58,476 bases of DNA. It comes from Methylobacterium sp. B4. Lineage in GTDB: Bacteria; Pseudomonadota; Alphaproteobacteria; Rhizobiales; Beijerinckiaceae. The stretch spans positions 1-58,476 of the forward strand of contig NZ_QJJJ01000027.1 of assembly GCF_003201865.1 (NCBI RefSeq), in the 5' to 3' direction. This document shows positions 1-8,609 of this stretch, piece by piece. Under the pieces are notes generated by a model. It saw nothing but the letters and a program-made list of their open reading frames with translations, was not told where the DNA came from and searched no databases. The first letter of the stretch is position 1, and each line of letters opens with the position of its first letter. The position numbers were made by a program, and so were the translations under genes.

Positions 1-134
1 GCTACCAGGACCACGACAAGCCGGAGAAGATGTACGCCGAGGCCGGGCTCGACGCCGAGGGCATCCTCAAGGCCGTCCGAGCCGCATTGCCGGAGCAGAA
101 GGGCGGCCGGACCAGCCACCTGCGGCTGGCCTGA
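1..134 (+). CDS. dxs: C-terminal fragment, probable 1-deoxy-D-xylulose-5-phosphate synthase
   Basis: An open frame (codons starting at position 3) enters from the left edge and stops at the TGA at 132-134, leaving 43 residues. The segment with MYAEAGLDAEGI is typical of the extreme C-terminus of Dxs, which makes DXP from pyruvate and glyceraldehyde-3-phosphate at the head of the MEP isoprenoid pathway. The neighbours downstream use isoprenoid diphosphates to make hopanoids, which fits. Only the tail is visible, so the identification rests on a short motif plus context. Another isoprenoid gene is possible. Confidence 0.6.
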   Translation, partial: YQDHDKPEKMYAEAGLDAEGILKAVRAALPEQKGGRTSHLRLA

Positions 135-142
135 GCCCGCTC

Positions 143-167
143 GGCGCGGTGCTTGCCGCACCGCGCC
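143..167. terminator. Perfect GC-rich hairpin after the dxs-like stop
   Basis: A 10-bp perfect stem (143-152 with 158-167) and a 5-nt loop lie nine bases after the stop codon. There is no T-tract, so it may be a weak terminator, an attenuator or an mRNA-stabilising hairpin between dxs and hpnA. Confidence 0.4.
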
Positions 168-289
168 ATCGATGAGACAAGCGCCGCGCCGTCCCTTGCC
201 CGTGAATCGGTGCGGGGACGGCGGCGGCGTTCCCGTTCGCCTTCGGCCCGGCTTTCCGCCGTGGGGCCGAGGCTTCCCGAGCGAGCACG

Positions 290-1315
290 ATGACAGAGCC
301 GACCCAAAGCGGCCCGTTTCCGGCGGGGCCCGTGCTGATCACCGGCGCCAGCGGCTTCCTGGGCGCTGCCCTGGTCGATGTCTTCCGCGCCGCGGGCTTT
401 GCCGTGCGCATCTCGGTGCGCGCCTCCTCGCCCCGCACCAACCTGATCTGGCCCGATGTCGAGATCGTCGAGGCCGACATGCGCGACCGCGCGGCGGTGG
501 CGAGCGCGATGCGCGGCCAGCGCTACCTCGTCCACGCGGCGGCCGATTACCGGCTCTGGGCGCCGGACATGGAGGAGATCGTCCGCACCAACCGCGACGG
601 CACGCGCATCCTGATGGAGGAGGCGCTCAAGGCCGGCGTGGAGCGGATCGTCTATACGTCGAGCGTCGCGACCATCAAGCCGCACGACGACGGCACGCCC
701 GCCGACGAGACCCGGCCGCTGACCCCGGAGACCGCCATCGGCGCCTACAAGCGCAGCAAGGTCGTGGCCGAGCGCGTGGTCGATGAGATGGTGGCGCGTG
801 ACGGCCTGCCCGCCGTCATCGTGAACCCCTCGACGCCGATCGGCCCGCGCGACGTGAAGCCGACGCCGACCGGCCGCATCATCCTCGACGCGGCCCAGGG
901 AAAAATCCCGGCCTTCGTCGATACCGGCCTCAACCTCGCCCATGTCGACGACGTGGCCGCCGGCCACTTGCTGGCCCTGCGCAAGGGCCGGATCGGCGAG
1001 CACTACATCCTCGGCGGCGAGGACGTGATGCTGGCGCAGATGCTCGCCGACATCGCCGCCATCGTCGGCCGCAAGGCGCCGACGACGCGGTTGCCCTACG
1101 CGGTGATCTACCCGATCGCCTTTCTCTCCGAGCAGATCGCCCGGGTGACCGGCAAGGCGCCGCTCGCCACCATCGACGGCGTGCGCATGTCGAAGTACCG
1201 GATGTTCTTCTCCGACGCCAAGGCGCGGGCGGAACTCGGCTATTCCGCGCGGCCCTATCGCCAGGGACTGGAGGATGCCATCGCGTGGTTCCGTCAGGCG
1301 GGGTACATGAAATGA
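290..1315 (+). CDS. hpnA: Hopanoid-associated NAD-dependent sugar epimerase HpnA
   Basis: A 341-aa short-chain dehydrogenase/epimerase of the extended type. The N-terminal Rossmann motif TGASGFLG is at residues 18-25, and a YxxxK pair occurs in AYKRSK. The segment NPSTPIGPRDVKPTPTGR is characteristic of HpnA proteins. HpnA is found in hopanoid clusters and is thought to act on sugar-derived side chains of extended hopanoids; its exact substrate is not settled. It is the first gene of the hpn operon and its stop overlaps the hpnC start (ATGA, 1312-1315), implying translational coupling. The ATG at 290 places the nucleotide-binding motif where the family has it. Confidence 0.9.
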   Translation: MTEPTQSGPFPAGPVLITGASGFLGAALVDVFRAAGFAVRISVRASSPRTNLIWPDVEIVEADMRDRAAVASAMRGQRYLVHAAADYRLWAPDMEEIVRTNRDGTRILMEEALKAGVERIVYTSSVATIKPHDDGTPADETRPLTPETAIGAYKRSKVVAERVVDEMVARDGLPAVIVNPSTPIGPRDVKPTPTGRIILDAAQGKIPAFVDTGLNLAHVDDVAAGHLLALRKGRIGEHYILGGEDVMLAQMLADIAAIVGRKAPTTRLPYAVIYPIAFLSEQIARVTGKAPLATIDGVRMSKYRMFFSDAKARAELGYSARPYRQGLEDAIAWFRQAGYMK

Positions 1316-2211
1316 GCGCCGCGCTTCAGACCGCGACCGATGCCCGCACGGGCAAGGGCCAGCACGACGAGAACTTCCCCGTCGCCTCGCACCTGATCCA
1401 TCCGCGCTACCGCGGCGCGATCCTCGCCTTCTACAACTACGTGCGGGCGGGCGACGACGTCGCCGACCACACGGGGCTTTCACCTGAGCGCAAGATCGAG
1501 ATGCTCGACGGGCTCGCCGACGCGCTCACCGGCAAGGGCGGCTCCGACCCTTCCGTCGAGCCGCTCAAGCGAGAACTCGCGGCCCACCAGCAGCCGCCGA
1601 CCCACGCGCTCGAACTGCTAGACGCCTTCCGCATGGATGCGCGCAAGTCCCGCTACGCGGATTGGGACGAGCTGATCCATTACTGCCGCTACTCGGCCAT
1701 GCCCGTCGGGCGCTTCCTGCTCGACGTGCACGGCGAGGATCCGACGCGCGTCTACCGGACCTCCGACGCGATCTGCGCCGCGCTCCAAGTGCTCAACCAC
1801 CTCCAGGATTGCGGCAAGGATTTTCGCAATCTCGACCGGGTCTACATCCCCCTCGACGTCCTGCAAAAGCACGGCGCCGATGTCGCGATGCTGGGCGCCG
1901 AGCGGGCGAGTCCGCAGCTGCGCGCGGTGATCCGGGAACTGGCCGAGCGCACGCTGGGGCTGCTCGAAGAGGGGGCGCCGCTCCCCAACCAGATCGACGA
2001 CTTCCGCCTGAGCCTGGAGATCGCCGCGATCCATCGGCTCGCCGTCGTGCTGACCAAGGGCCTGCTGACCCGCGATCCGCTCTCGGAAAAGGTCCATCAC
2101 GGCAAGGCCGCCTTCGCGCTCACCGCGCTCGGCGGCATCGCCGCCACGCTGGTGCGCCGCCCGTTCCGGTCGCGTGCGCCCCGTCCCGCCCCCGCCGGAG
2201 CCGGCCGATGA
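1312..2211 (+). CDS. hpnC: HpnC, hydroxysqualene-forming squalene/phytoene synthase family
   Basis: A 299-aa trans-isoprenyl diphosphate synthase-family protein. It has the first aspartate-rich motif (GDDVADH) and the second helix signature LQDCGKDFRNLDRVYIPLD. In the three-enzyme bacterial squalene route HpnD makes presqualene diphosphate, HpnC converts it to hydroxysqualene and HpnE reduces that to squalene. I chose the ATG at 1312, which overlaps the hpnA stop by 4 bp and gives the usual family N-terminus; an upstream in-frame GTG at 1285 would only add residues inside hpnA. The gene ends in a second ATGA overlap with hpnD. Confidence 0.92.
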   Translation: MSAALQTATDARTGKGQHDENFPVASHLIHPRYRGAILAFYNYVRAGDDVADHTGLSPERKIEMLDGLADALTGKGGSDPSVEPLKRELAAHQQPPTHALELLDAFRMDARKSRYADWDELIHYCRYSAMPVGRFLLDVHGEDPTRVYRTSDAICAALQVLNHLQDCGKDFRNLDRVYIPLDVLQKHGADVAMLGAERASPQLRAVIRELAERTLGLLEEGAPLPNQIDDFRLSLEIAAIHRLAVVLTKGLLTRDPLSEKVHHGKAAFALTALGGIAATLVRRPFRSRAPRPAPAGAGR

Positions 2212-3059
2212 GCGCCACCGCCACGCCCCTCTCGGGTGAAACCTCCGAGGCGCCCGCCCTGCCGGCCGCCGGCTCGTCCTTCTACACGGCGATGCGCCTG
2301 CTCCCGAAGGAGCGGCGCGAGGCGATGTACGCGGTCTACGCCTTCTGCCGCTCGGTCGACGACGTCGCCGATGACGGCGGTGCGCGGGAGGTCCGCGCGG
2401 CCGAGCTCGACCGCTGGCGGGCCGATATCGACGCCCTCTATGCCGGCAACCCGCCGCCGCGGGTGAAGCCGCTCGAGGAGCCGATGCGCCGCTTCGACCT
2501 CAAGCGCGACGACTTCCAGGCGGTTATCGACGGCATGGCGATGGATGCCGAAGAGGACATCGTCGCGCCGTCCGAGGCCAAGCTCGACCTCTATTGCGAC
2601 CGGGTGGCGAGCGCCGTCGGGCGGCTCTCCGTGCGCATCTTCGGCATGCCGGAGGCGGACGGCATCCGGCTCGCGTGGCACCAGGGCCGGGCGCTCCAGC
2701 TCACCAACATCCTGCGCGACATCGACGAGGACGCGGAGCGCGGGCGGCTCTACCTGCCGATGGAGAAGTTCCACAAAGTCGGGCTGATGAACCCGACGCC
2801 GCAGAGCGCCCTGGCGCATCCGCGCCTCGGCGAGGTCTGCTCCGCGGTCGCGGCGGAGGCGCAGGAGCATTACTGCCAGACCTGGGCGATCATCGCGCGC
2901 AGCCCCCGCCGTGCCACCAAGGCGGCCCGCCTGATGGCGGCGGCCTACCGGCTCTATCTCGATGCGGTGGTCGAGCGCGGCTGGGCGCCTCCCCGGGCGC
3001 GGGTGAAGCCGGGCAAGCTCTCCCTCCTTCGCGTCGCTCTGCGCCACGGGATCTTCTGA
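2208..3059 (+). CDS. hpnD: Presqualene diphosphate synthase HpnD
   Basis: A 283-aa squalene/phytoene synthase-family enzyme that condenses two farnesyl diphosphates to presqualene diphosphate. Both Mg2+-binding aspartate motifs are present (CRSVDDVADD near the N-terminus, and NILRDIDEDAERGRLYLP in the middle), as expected for the member that performs the first condensation. The start ATG at 2208 overlaps the hpnC stop (2208-2211), and its TGA shares one base with the hpnE ATG at 3059. The tight packing shows these genes are one transcriptional and translational unit. Confidence 0.93.
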   Translation: MSATATPLSGETSEAPALPAAGSSFYTAMRLLPKERREAMYAVYAFCRSVDDVADDGGAREVRAAELDRWRADIDALYAGNPPPRVKPLEEPMRRFDLKRDDFQAVIDGMAMDAEEDIVAPSEAKLDLYCDRVASAVGRLSVRIFGMPEADGIRLAWHQGRALQLTNILRDIDEDAERGRLYLPMEKFHKVGLMNPTPQSALAHPRLGEVCSAVAAEAQEHYCQTWAIIARSPRRATKAARLMAAAYRLYLDAVVERGWAPPRARVKPGKLSLLRVALRHGIF

Positions 3060-4360
3060 TGTCGGGTACGGTTCACGTCGTCGGCGCCGGGCTCGCCGGC
3101 CTCTCGGCCGCCGCGTCGCTGGCGGAAGCGGGCAACCGCGTCGTCCTGCACGAGGCCGCCAAGCAGGCGGGCGGGCGCTGCCGCTCCTATTTCGACCCCT
3201 CGCTCGGGCTCACCATCGACAACGGCAACCACCTGCTCCTGTCGGGCAACCGCTCGTCCCTCGACTTCATGCGCCTCATCGGCGCGCCGGACGACGCCCT
3301 GACCGGCCCCGAGGAAGCCGCCTTCGACTTCGCCGACCTGAAGAGCGGCGAGCGCTGGACCCTGCGCCCGAATCCCGGCCGGCTACCCTGGTGGGTGCTG
3401 CGGGCGGGCCGCCGGGTGCCGGGTACCCGGGCCCGGGACTACCTCGCGCCGCTCTCGCTGATGATGGCCGCTTCCGGCAACAAGCCGGGCCAGAGCGGTA
3501 CGATCGGCGAGCGGATGTCCTGCGAGGGTCCGCTCTACGAGCGGCTCTGGCACCCGGTGCTGCTTGCCGCCCTCAACACCGACCCGCGCGAGAGCGATGT
3601 CGGGCTCGCCGCCACCATTCTGCGCGAGACGCTGGGCGCGGGCGGACGCGCCTGCCGACCGCTCGTGGCCGTGCAGGGCCTCTCCACCGCCTTCGTCGAT
3701 CCGGCCCTGCGCTATCTCGAAGAAAGAGGCGCGCAAATCCGCTACGGCCGCCGCCTGCGGGCCGTGGCTCTCGGGCAGGGCCGGATCGAGCGCCTCGACT
3801 TCACCGACGAGCCGACCGAGATCGGTCCCGACGATGCCGTCGTGCTGGCCCTGCCGCCGTGGGTGACGACCGACCTGCTGCCGGGCACGCCCGCACCGCA
3901 GACCTTCCGCTCCATCGTCAACGCGCATTTCGCCGTGCGGCCGCCCGAGGGCGCGCCGCTGCTGCTCGGCGTCGTAGGCGGTCTGACCGAGTGGCTGTTC
4001 GCCTATCCCGATCGCTTCTCGGTCACCATCAGCGGCGCGGACCACCTCCTGGACGAGAGCCGCGAGGATCTGGCCCGCCGGATCTGGGGCGAGATCGCCG
4101 AACTCAACGGACTTGCACGGGAATTGCCTAACTGGCAGATCGTCAAGGAAAAGCGGGCGACCTTCGCGGCGACGCCCGAGGAGGCCGCGCGCCGTTCCGG
4201 CGCCGCGACGCGCTACCGCAATCTCGTTCTCGCGGGCGATTGGACGGAGACGGGGCTGCCCTCGACCATCGAGGGCGCGATCCGATCCGGGACGATCGCC
4301 GCGCAAGCCCTGTTCCGTACCGGGATGTGCGGTCGGGCACAGGCACAGGGAGTCGCTTGA
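3059..4360 (+). CDS. hpnE: Hydroxysqualene dehydroxylase HpnE
   Basis: A 433-aa FAD-dependent amine-oxidase/desaturase-type flavoprotein. The dinucleotide-binding motif HVVGAGLAGLSAAASL is at the N-terminus, followed by the second signature with GGRC, and a C-terminal FAD-binding stretch ends in GDWTETGLPSTIEGAIRSG. HpnE reductively removes the hydroxyl of hydroxysqualene to yield squalene. The start ATG at 3059 overlaps the hpnD TGA by one base; a longer in-frame reading from 2594 would lie inside hpnD and is not credible. The shc gene follows after about 44 bp. Confidence 0.92.
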   Translation: MSGTVHVVGAGLAGLSAAASLAEAGNRVVLHEAAKQAGGRCRSYFDPSLGLTIDNGNHLLLSGNRSSLDFMRLIGAPDDALTGPEEAAFDFADLKSGERWTLRPNPGRLPWWVLRAGRRVPGTRARDYLAPLSLMMAASGNKPGQSGTIGERMSCEGPLYERLWHPVLLAALNTDPRESDVGLAATILRETLGAGGRACRPLVAVQGLSTAFVDPALRYLEERGAQIRYGRRLRAVALGQGRIERLDFTDEPTEIGPDDAVVLALPPWVTTDLLPGTPAPQTFRSIVNAHFAVRPPEGAPLLLGVVGGLTEWLFAYPDRFSVTISGADHLLDESREDLARRIWGEIAELNGLARELPNWQIVKEKRATFAATPEEAARRSGAATRYRNLVLAGDWTETGLPSTIEGAIRSGTIAAQALFRTGMCGRAQAQGVA

Positions 4361-4404
4361 AGGATATGACGCAGGCATCGAGACAGTCGACGGAGGCGAG
4401 AACG

Positions 4405-6408
4405 ATGCGAGAGGCGGCCGCGAGCAAGGTCGAGACGCTGCAGCGTCCCAGGACCCGCGACGTATCCCTCGTCGATGTCGAGCGCGGCGTGCAGAGCGCC
4501 ACCCGCGCGCTCACCGAGATGACGCAGGCCGACGGTCATATCTGCTTCGAGCTGGAAGCCGACGCGACCATCCCGTCCGAGTACATCCTGTTCCACCAGT
4601 TCCGCGCGACCGAGCCGCGGCCGGGGCTGGAAGCCAAGATCGGGAACTACCTGCGTCGCACGCAGTCGAAGGTGCATGGCGGCTGGGCGCTCGTGCATGA
4701 CGGCCCGTTCGACATGAGCGCGACGGTGAAGGCTTACTTCGCCCTCAAGATGATCGGCGACGACATCGAGGCGGCGCATATGCGTACCGCCCGCAAGGCG
4801 ATCCTGCAGCGGGGCGGCGCGGCCAATTCCAACGTGTTCACCCGTATCCTGCTCGCCCTCTACGGCGAGGTGCCGTGGACGGCCGTGCCGGTGATGCCCG
4901 TGGAGGTGATGCACCTGCCGAAGTGGTTCCCGTTCCACCTCGACAAGGTGTCCTACTGGGCGCGCTGCACCATGGTGCCGCTCTTCGTGCTCCAGGCCAA
5001 AAAGCCACGGGCGATCAACCCGCGCGGTGTCGGGGTCGCCGAACTGTTCGTCACGCCGCCCGAATCGGTGCGGACCTGGGCGGCCTCCCCGCACGCGACT
5101 TGGCCGTGGACGCCGATCTTCGGCGCGATCGACCGGGTGCTCCAGAAGACGCAGGATCACTTCCCGAAGGTGCCGCGCCAGCGCGCCATCGACAAGGCGG
5201 TCGCCTGGGTCTCCGAGCGCCTGAACGGCGAGGACGGCCTCGGCGCCATCTTCCCGGCCATGGTCAACTCGGTGCTGATGTACGAGGTGCTGGGCTATCC
5301 CGCGGACCATCCGCAGGTGAAGATCGCCTGCGAGGCCATCGAGAAGCTCGTGGCCGAGAAGGAGGACGAAGCCTACGTCCAGCCCTGCCTCTCGCCGGTC
5401 TGGGACACGGCGCTGACCAGCCACGCCATGCTGGAAGCGGGCGGCGATCAGGCCGAGGCCAATGCCCGGGCCGGCCTCGACTGGCTCAAGCCCCTCCAGA
5501 TCCTCGACATCAAGGGTGACTGGGCGGCCACCAAGCCCGACGTGCGCCCCGGCGGCTGGGCCTTCCAGTACGCCAACCCGCACTATCCCGATCTCGACGA
5601 CACCGCCGTGGTGGTGATGGCGATGGACCGGGCGCAGCGTCAGCACGGGCTGGTGAGCGGCATGCCCGACTACACCACCGCGATCGCCCGCGCCCGCGAG
5701 TGGGTCGAGGGCCTGCAGAGCGCCGATGGCGGCTGGGCGGCGTTCGATGCCGACAACAACCATCACTACCTCAACCACATCCCGTTCTCGGATCACGGGG
5801 CGTTGCTCGACCCGCCGACCGCGGACGTGACCGCCCGCGTCGTCTCGATGCTGTCCCAGCTCGGCGAGACCCGCGAGACCAGCCGGGCGCTCGACCGCGG
5901 CGTCACCTACCTGCTCAACGACCAGGAGAAGGACGGGAGCTGGTTCGGCCGCTGGGGCATGAACTTCATCTACGGCACGTGGTCGGTGCTCTGCGCGCTC
6001 AACGCGGCGGGCGTCGATCCGCAGAGCCCCGAAATCCGCAAGTCGGTGGCGTGGCTCATCCGCATCCAGAACCCGGATGGCGGCTGGGGCGAGGACGCCT
6101 CCTCCTACAAGCTCAACCCCGAGTTCGAGCCGGGCTACTCGACGGCCTCGCAGACGGCCTGGGCGCTGCTCGCCCTCATGGCGGCCGGCGAGGTGGACGA
6201 TCCGGCGGTCGCCCGCGGCGTCAACTACCTGCTGCGCACGCAGGGCCAGGACGGGCTCTGGAGCGAGGAGCGCTACACCGCCACGGGCTTCCCGCGCGTG
6301 TTCTATCTCCGCTACCACGGCTACCCGAAGTTCTTCCCGCTCTGGGCGATGGCCCGCTTCCGCAACCTGAAGCAGGGCAACAGCCGGCAGGTGCAGTTCG
6401 GGATGTGA
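4405..6408 (+). CDS. shc: Squalene-hopene cyclase
   Basis: A 667-aa class II triterpene cyclase that protonates squalene and folds it to hopene/hopanol at the membrane. The catalytic DXDD motif is D396-L-D-D399. Several QW-type repeats are visible (QSADGGWAAFD, QNPDGGWGED, QGQDGLWSEE), and the C-terminal GFPRVFYLRYHGY stretch is typical. Length matches the family (630-680 aa). I chose the ATG at 4405 because GGAGG at 4391-4395 is well spaced; the in-frame ATG at 4366 would add 13 residues but its AAGGA abuts the start codon. It is the last gene of the hpn operon, followed by a strong terminator at 6443. Confidence 0.93.
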   Translation: MREAAASKVETLQRPRTRDVSLVDVERGVQSATRALTEMTQADGHICFELEADATIPSEYILFHQFRATEPRPGLEAKIGNYLRRTQSKVHGGWALVHDGPFDMSATVKAYFALKMIGDDIEAAHMRTARKAILQRGGAANSNVFTRILLALYGEVPWTAVPVMPVEVMHLPKWFPFHLDKVSYWARCTMVPLFVLQAKKPRAINPRGVGVAELFVTPPESVRTWAASPHATWPWTPIFGAIDRVLQKTQDHFPKVPRQRAIDKAVAWVSERLNGEDGLGAIFPAMVNSVLMYEVLGYPADHPQVKIACEAIEKLVAEKEDEAYVQPCLSPVWDTALTSHAMLEAGGDQAEANARAGLDWLKPLQILDIKGDWAATKPDVRPGGWAFQYANPHYPDLDDTAVVVMAMDRAQRQHGLVSGMPDYTTAIARAREWVEGLQSADGGWAAFDADNNHHYLNHIPFSDHGALLDPPTADVTARVVSMLSQLGETRETSRALDRGVTYLLNDQEKDGSWFGRWGMNFIYGTWSVLCALNAAGVDPQSPEIRKSVAWLIRIQNPDGGWGEDASSYKLNPEFEPGYSTASQTAWALLALMAAGEVDDPAVARGVNYLLRTQGQDGLWSEERYTATGFPRVFYLRYHGYPKFFPLWAMARFRNLKQGNSRQVQFGM

Positions 6409-6442
6409 TCGTTTGGGGCACCCGCTCCAAATGTGAGACGGG

Positions 6443-6475
6443 CGGCGCGGGAGCATCCCGCGCCGTTTTCGTTTT
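6443..6475 (+). terminator. Rho-independent terminator of the hpn operon
   Basis: A perfect 10-bp GC stem (6443-6452 and 6456-6465) with a 3-nt loop is followed by TTTTCGTTTT. It lies 35 bp after the shc stop and closes the hopanoid transcript. Confidence 0.85.
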
Positions 6476-6541
6476 GCCGAGGCGTCAGCCGCCTCCCGTG
6501 CATCGTCCCCTACCCTCCGACACGAGCCCCCGAGTCCGCCA

Positions 6542-7213
6542 TTGATCCCCTGGGAGCATCTCGACACCGCCCCGATTCCCGGTGAGGCGGGCACGTTGCG
6601 CCTGATGCGCCGGGGCAGGGAGTTCTCGATCCAGCTCGACCGCAACGAGTTGATGAACAGCCGCCTCAGCGGCTCGGAAGAGGCGCTGGCCCGCCTGTCC
6701 GCCGAGCGGATCGCGGGTGAGCCGGCGCCGCGGGTGCTGGTCGGCGGCTACGGCATGGGCTTCACCCTGCGCGCCGCCCTGGCTTGCCTGCCGGCGACGG
6801 CGCAGGTGACGGTCGCCGAGATCGTGCCGGCGGTGCTGGCCTGGGCCCGCGGTCCGATGGCGGAATTGACCGGCGGCAGCCTGGACGACCCGCGCGTCAC
6901 GATCCGCGAGGCGGATGTCGCCGCGGTGATTCGCGAACGGCCGGGCGCCTGGGATGCGATCCTGCTCGACGTGGACAACGGCCCCGACGGCCTCACCCGC
7001 GCCGCCAACGACCGTCTCTACGACGCCGCCGGCCTCGGTGCCGCCCGCGCCGCCCTCCGCCCCCGGGGCGTGCTGGCGGTCTGGTCGGCCCATCCCGACA
7101 CGGCCTTCACCCGTCGCCTCGGGCAGGCGGGATTTGCGGTCGAGGAGGTGGCGACCCGGGCGCGCGGCAAGCGCGGGGCGCGGCACGTGATCTGGCTGGC
7201 CGGGCGGCGGTGA
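6542..7213 (+). CDS. Spermidine synthase-like methyltransferase-fold protein
   Basis: A 223-aa protein with a class I AdoMet-binding fold of the spermidine/spermine synthase type: a glycine-rich loop VLVGGYGMGFTLRAAL, then acidic VTVAEIVPAVLAWARG and the post-I motif AWDAILLDVDNGPDGLT. It is shorter than true spermidine synthases and lacks an obvious N-terminal beta domain, so the substrate is unknown. The start is a TTG at 6542, chosen because the family N-terminus IPWEHLDTA begins there; no strong Shine-Dalgarno is visible. It lies between the hpn terminator and a convergent minus-strand operon, so it is probably a single-gene unit. Confidence 0.75.
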   Translation: MIPWEHLDTAPIPGEAGTLRLMRRGREFSIQLDRNELMNSRLSGSEEALARLSAERIAGEPAPRVLVGGYGMGFTLRAALACLPATAQVTVAEIVPAVLAWARGPMAELTGGSLDDPRVTIREADVAAVIRERPGAWDAILLDVDNGPDGLTRAANDRLYDAAGLGAARAALRPRGVLAVWSAHPDTAFTRRLGQAGFAVEEVATRARGKRGARHVIWLAGRR

Positions 7214-7227
7214 GCCGCCCGGCGTTT
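7200..7227. terminator. Hairpin terminator overlapping the stop of the spermidine synthase-like gene
   Basis: A 9-bp perfect stem (7200-7208 with 7214-7222) is followed by CGTTTC. The loop contains the TGA of the upstream gene. It separates convergent genes and could work on both strands. Confidence 0.6.
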
Positions 7228-7232
7228 CGACC

Positions 7233-8609
7233 TCACGCCCCCCGGCGGGCCATCAGCTGCTCGATCAGGGTGGCGCCCGTCTCCAGGGCGGCCAGTTCCT
7301 CGACCACCACCGCCACCGTCTGCGCGATCTGCTCCGGCGTGTGCTCGGAGGTCATGAAGAAGCGCAGGCGCGAGGAGCGCTCCGGCACCGCCGGGTGGAT
7401 GATCGGCTGTACGTTGATGCCGCGCTTGAACAGCCGGTCCGAGAGCGTCACGGCCTTGAGCGAATCGCCGATGATGATCGGGATCACGGCGAGGCCCAGG
7501 CTCGTGCCGGTGTTGAGGCCGTGCTTCTTGGCCAGGGCCAGAAACTGGTGGCCGTTGCGGCGCAGGCGCTCCACCCGCTCGGGCTCGGCCTGCATCACCG
7601 AGAGCGCGGCCTCGGCCGCCGCGGCGAGCGGCGGGGACATGCCGACGCTGTAGACGAAGCCGCCCGCGGTGCATTTCAGGTACTCGACCAGCGCCGAGGG
7701 ACCGCAGATGTAGCCGCCGCACGAGGAGAGCGTCTTCGAGAGCGTGCCCATCCAGATGTCGACGTCGGACGCATCGACCCCGCAATGCTCGTGCAGGCCT
7801 GCGCCGGTACGGCCCAGCACGCCGAGGCCGTGGGCGTCGTCCACCATCAGCCAGCAATCGAAGCGGCGCTTCAATTCGACGAAGGCGGCCAGATCCGGCG
7901 CGTCGCCGTCCATGCTGTAGAGGCCCTCGACCACGATCAGCGCCCGGCGATGCTCATGGCGCGTCGCCTCCAACAGCTTTTCGAGGGCGGCTGGGTCGTT
8001 GTGGGCGAAGGAGCGGCGCTGCGCGCCGGAGAGCTGGGCGCCCGTCACCACGCTGTTGTGGATCAGCGCGTCGTGGAAGATCACGTCCGGCGCTTCCAGG
8101 ATGGCGCCGATGGCGGTGACGTTGGTGGCGTGCCCGCTGACCAGGACCACGCAGGCATCCGTGCCGTAATGGGCGGCCAGCGCCCGCTCCAGCTTGAGGT
8201 GCCCGGGCCGCTCGCCCGCCACGATCCGGCTCGCCGAGGCCGAGGTCCCGAAAGCCTCGATCGCCTTGCGCGCCGCCCCGCTCACCGCCGGGTGCCCGTT
8301 GAGGCCGAGGTAATCGTAGGACGAGTAGTTCGAATAGGCCTGTCCCTCGATGCGGGTGTTGGCGCCCGCGCGGGTCTCATGCACCCGGAAGAACGGGTTG
8401 CCGAGGCCGATGAGGTCGGCGGCCGAGCGCTGCAGGCGCAGCTCTCGGTAACCAGTCAGCTTCTCGAAATCCTGGATCGACTCCCCGGCCGCTCCCTTGT
8501 CCTCCAGCGGCGCGGGGCCGGCAGGCCGCGCGTTGGCGCGGCCGAGCCGGTTGGTGACGAAGCTCGCGAGCGCGGCCCGCCCGTCCTGCGGGCGTGACGG
8601 CTGGGTCAT
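7233..8609 (-). CDS. Alpha-oxoamine synthase (PLP-dependent acyl transferase) paired with the PKS
   Basis: A 458-aa PLP enzyme of the alpha-oxoamine synthase family (AONS/KBL/serine palmitoyltransferase). The PLP lysine is K292 in GTLSKTLSSCGGY, the VDDAHGLGVLG motif (D257, H260) contacts the cofactor, and EGQAYSNYSSYDYLG is the usual N-terminal signature. About 80 residues precede that signature, longer than in BioF. These enzymes condense an acyl thioester with an amino acid and release CO2, giving an alpha-amino ketone. The ATG overlaps the PKS stop by 4 bp, so the likely acyl donor is the PKS acyl carrier domain. RkpG (Sinorhizobium) and WcbT (Burkholderia) are the nearest known arrangement. 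Ordinary biotin synthesis (BioF) is unlikely because no other bio gene is near. Confidence 0.85.
   Translation of the reverse strand: MTQPSRPQDGRAALASFVTNRLGRANARPAGPAPLEDKGAAGESIQDFEKLTGYRELRLQRSAADLIGLGNPFFRVHETRAGANTRIEGQAYSNYSSYDYLGLNGHPAVSGAARKAIEAFGTSASASRIVAGERPGHLKLERALAAHYGTDACVVLVSGHATNVTAIGAILEAPDVIFHDALIHNSVVTGAQLSGAQRRSFAHNDPAALEKLLEATRHEHRRALIVVEGLYSMDGDAPDLAAFVELKRRFDCWLMVDDAHGLGVLGRTGAGLHEHCGVDASDVDIWMGTLSKTLSSCGGYICGPSALVEYLKCTAGGFVYSVGMSPPLAAAAEAALSVMQAEPERVERLRRNGHQFLALAKKHGLNTGTSLGLAVIPIIIGDSLKAVTLSDRLFKRGINVQPIIHPAVPERSSRLRFFMTSEHTPEQIAQTVAVVVEELAALETGATLIEQLMARRGA

Noticed and set aside
2..1483. Long open frame on the minus strand opposite hpnA and hpnC
   Set aside because: Arginine/histidine-rich translation with no family features; it mirrors the third-position GC bias of the real genes on the other strand.
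4213..6645. 810-aa minus-strand frame opposite shc
   Set aside because: Low-complexity H/R/G-rich sequence, fully antisense to a well-defined cyclase.
7233..8609. BioF (8-amino-7-oxononanoate synthase) for biotin synthesis
   Set aside because: The fold matches, but the long N-terminus, overlap with the PKS gene and lack of other bio genes argue against it.
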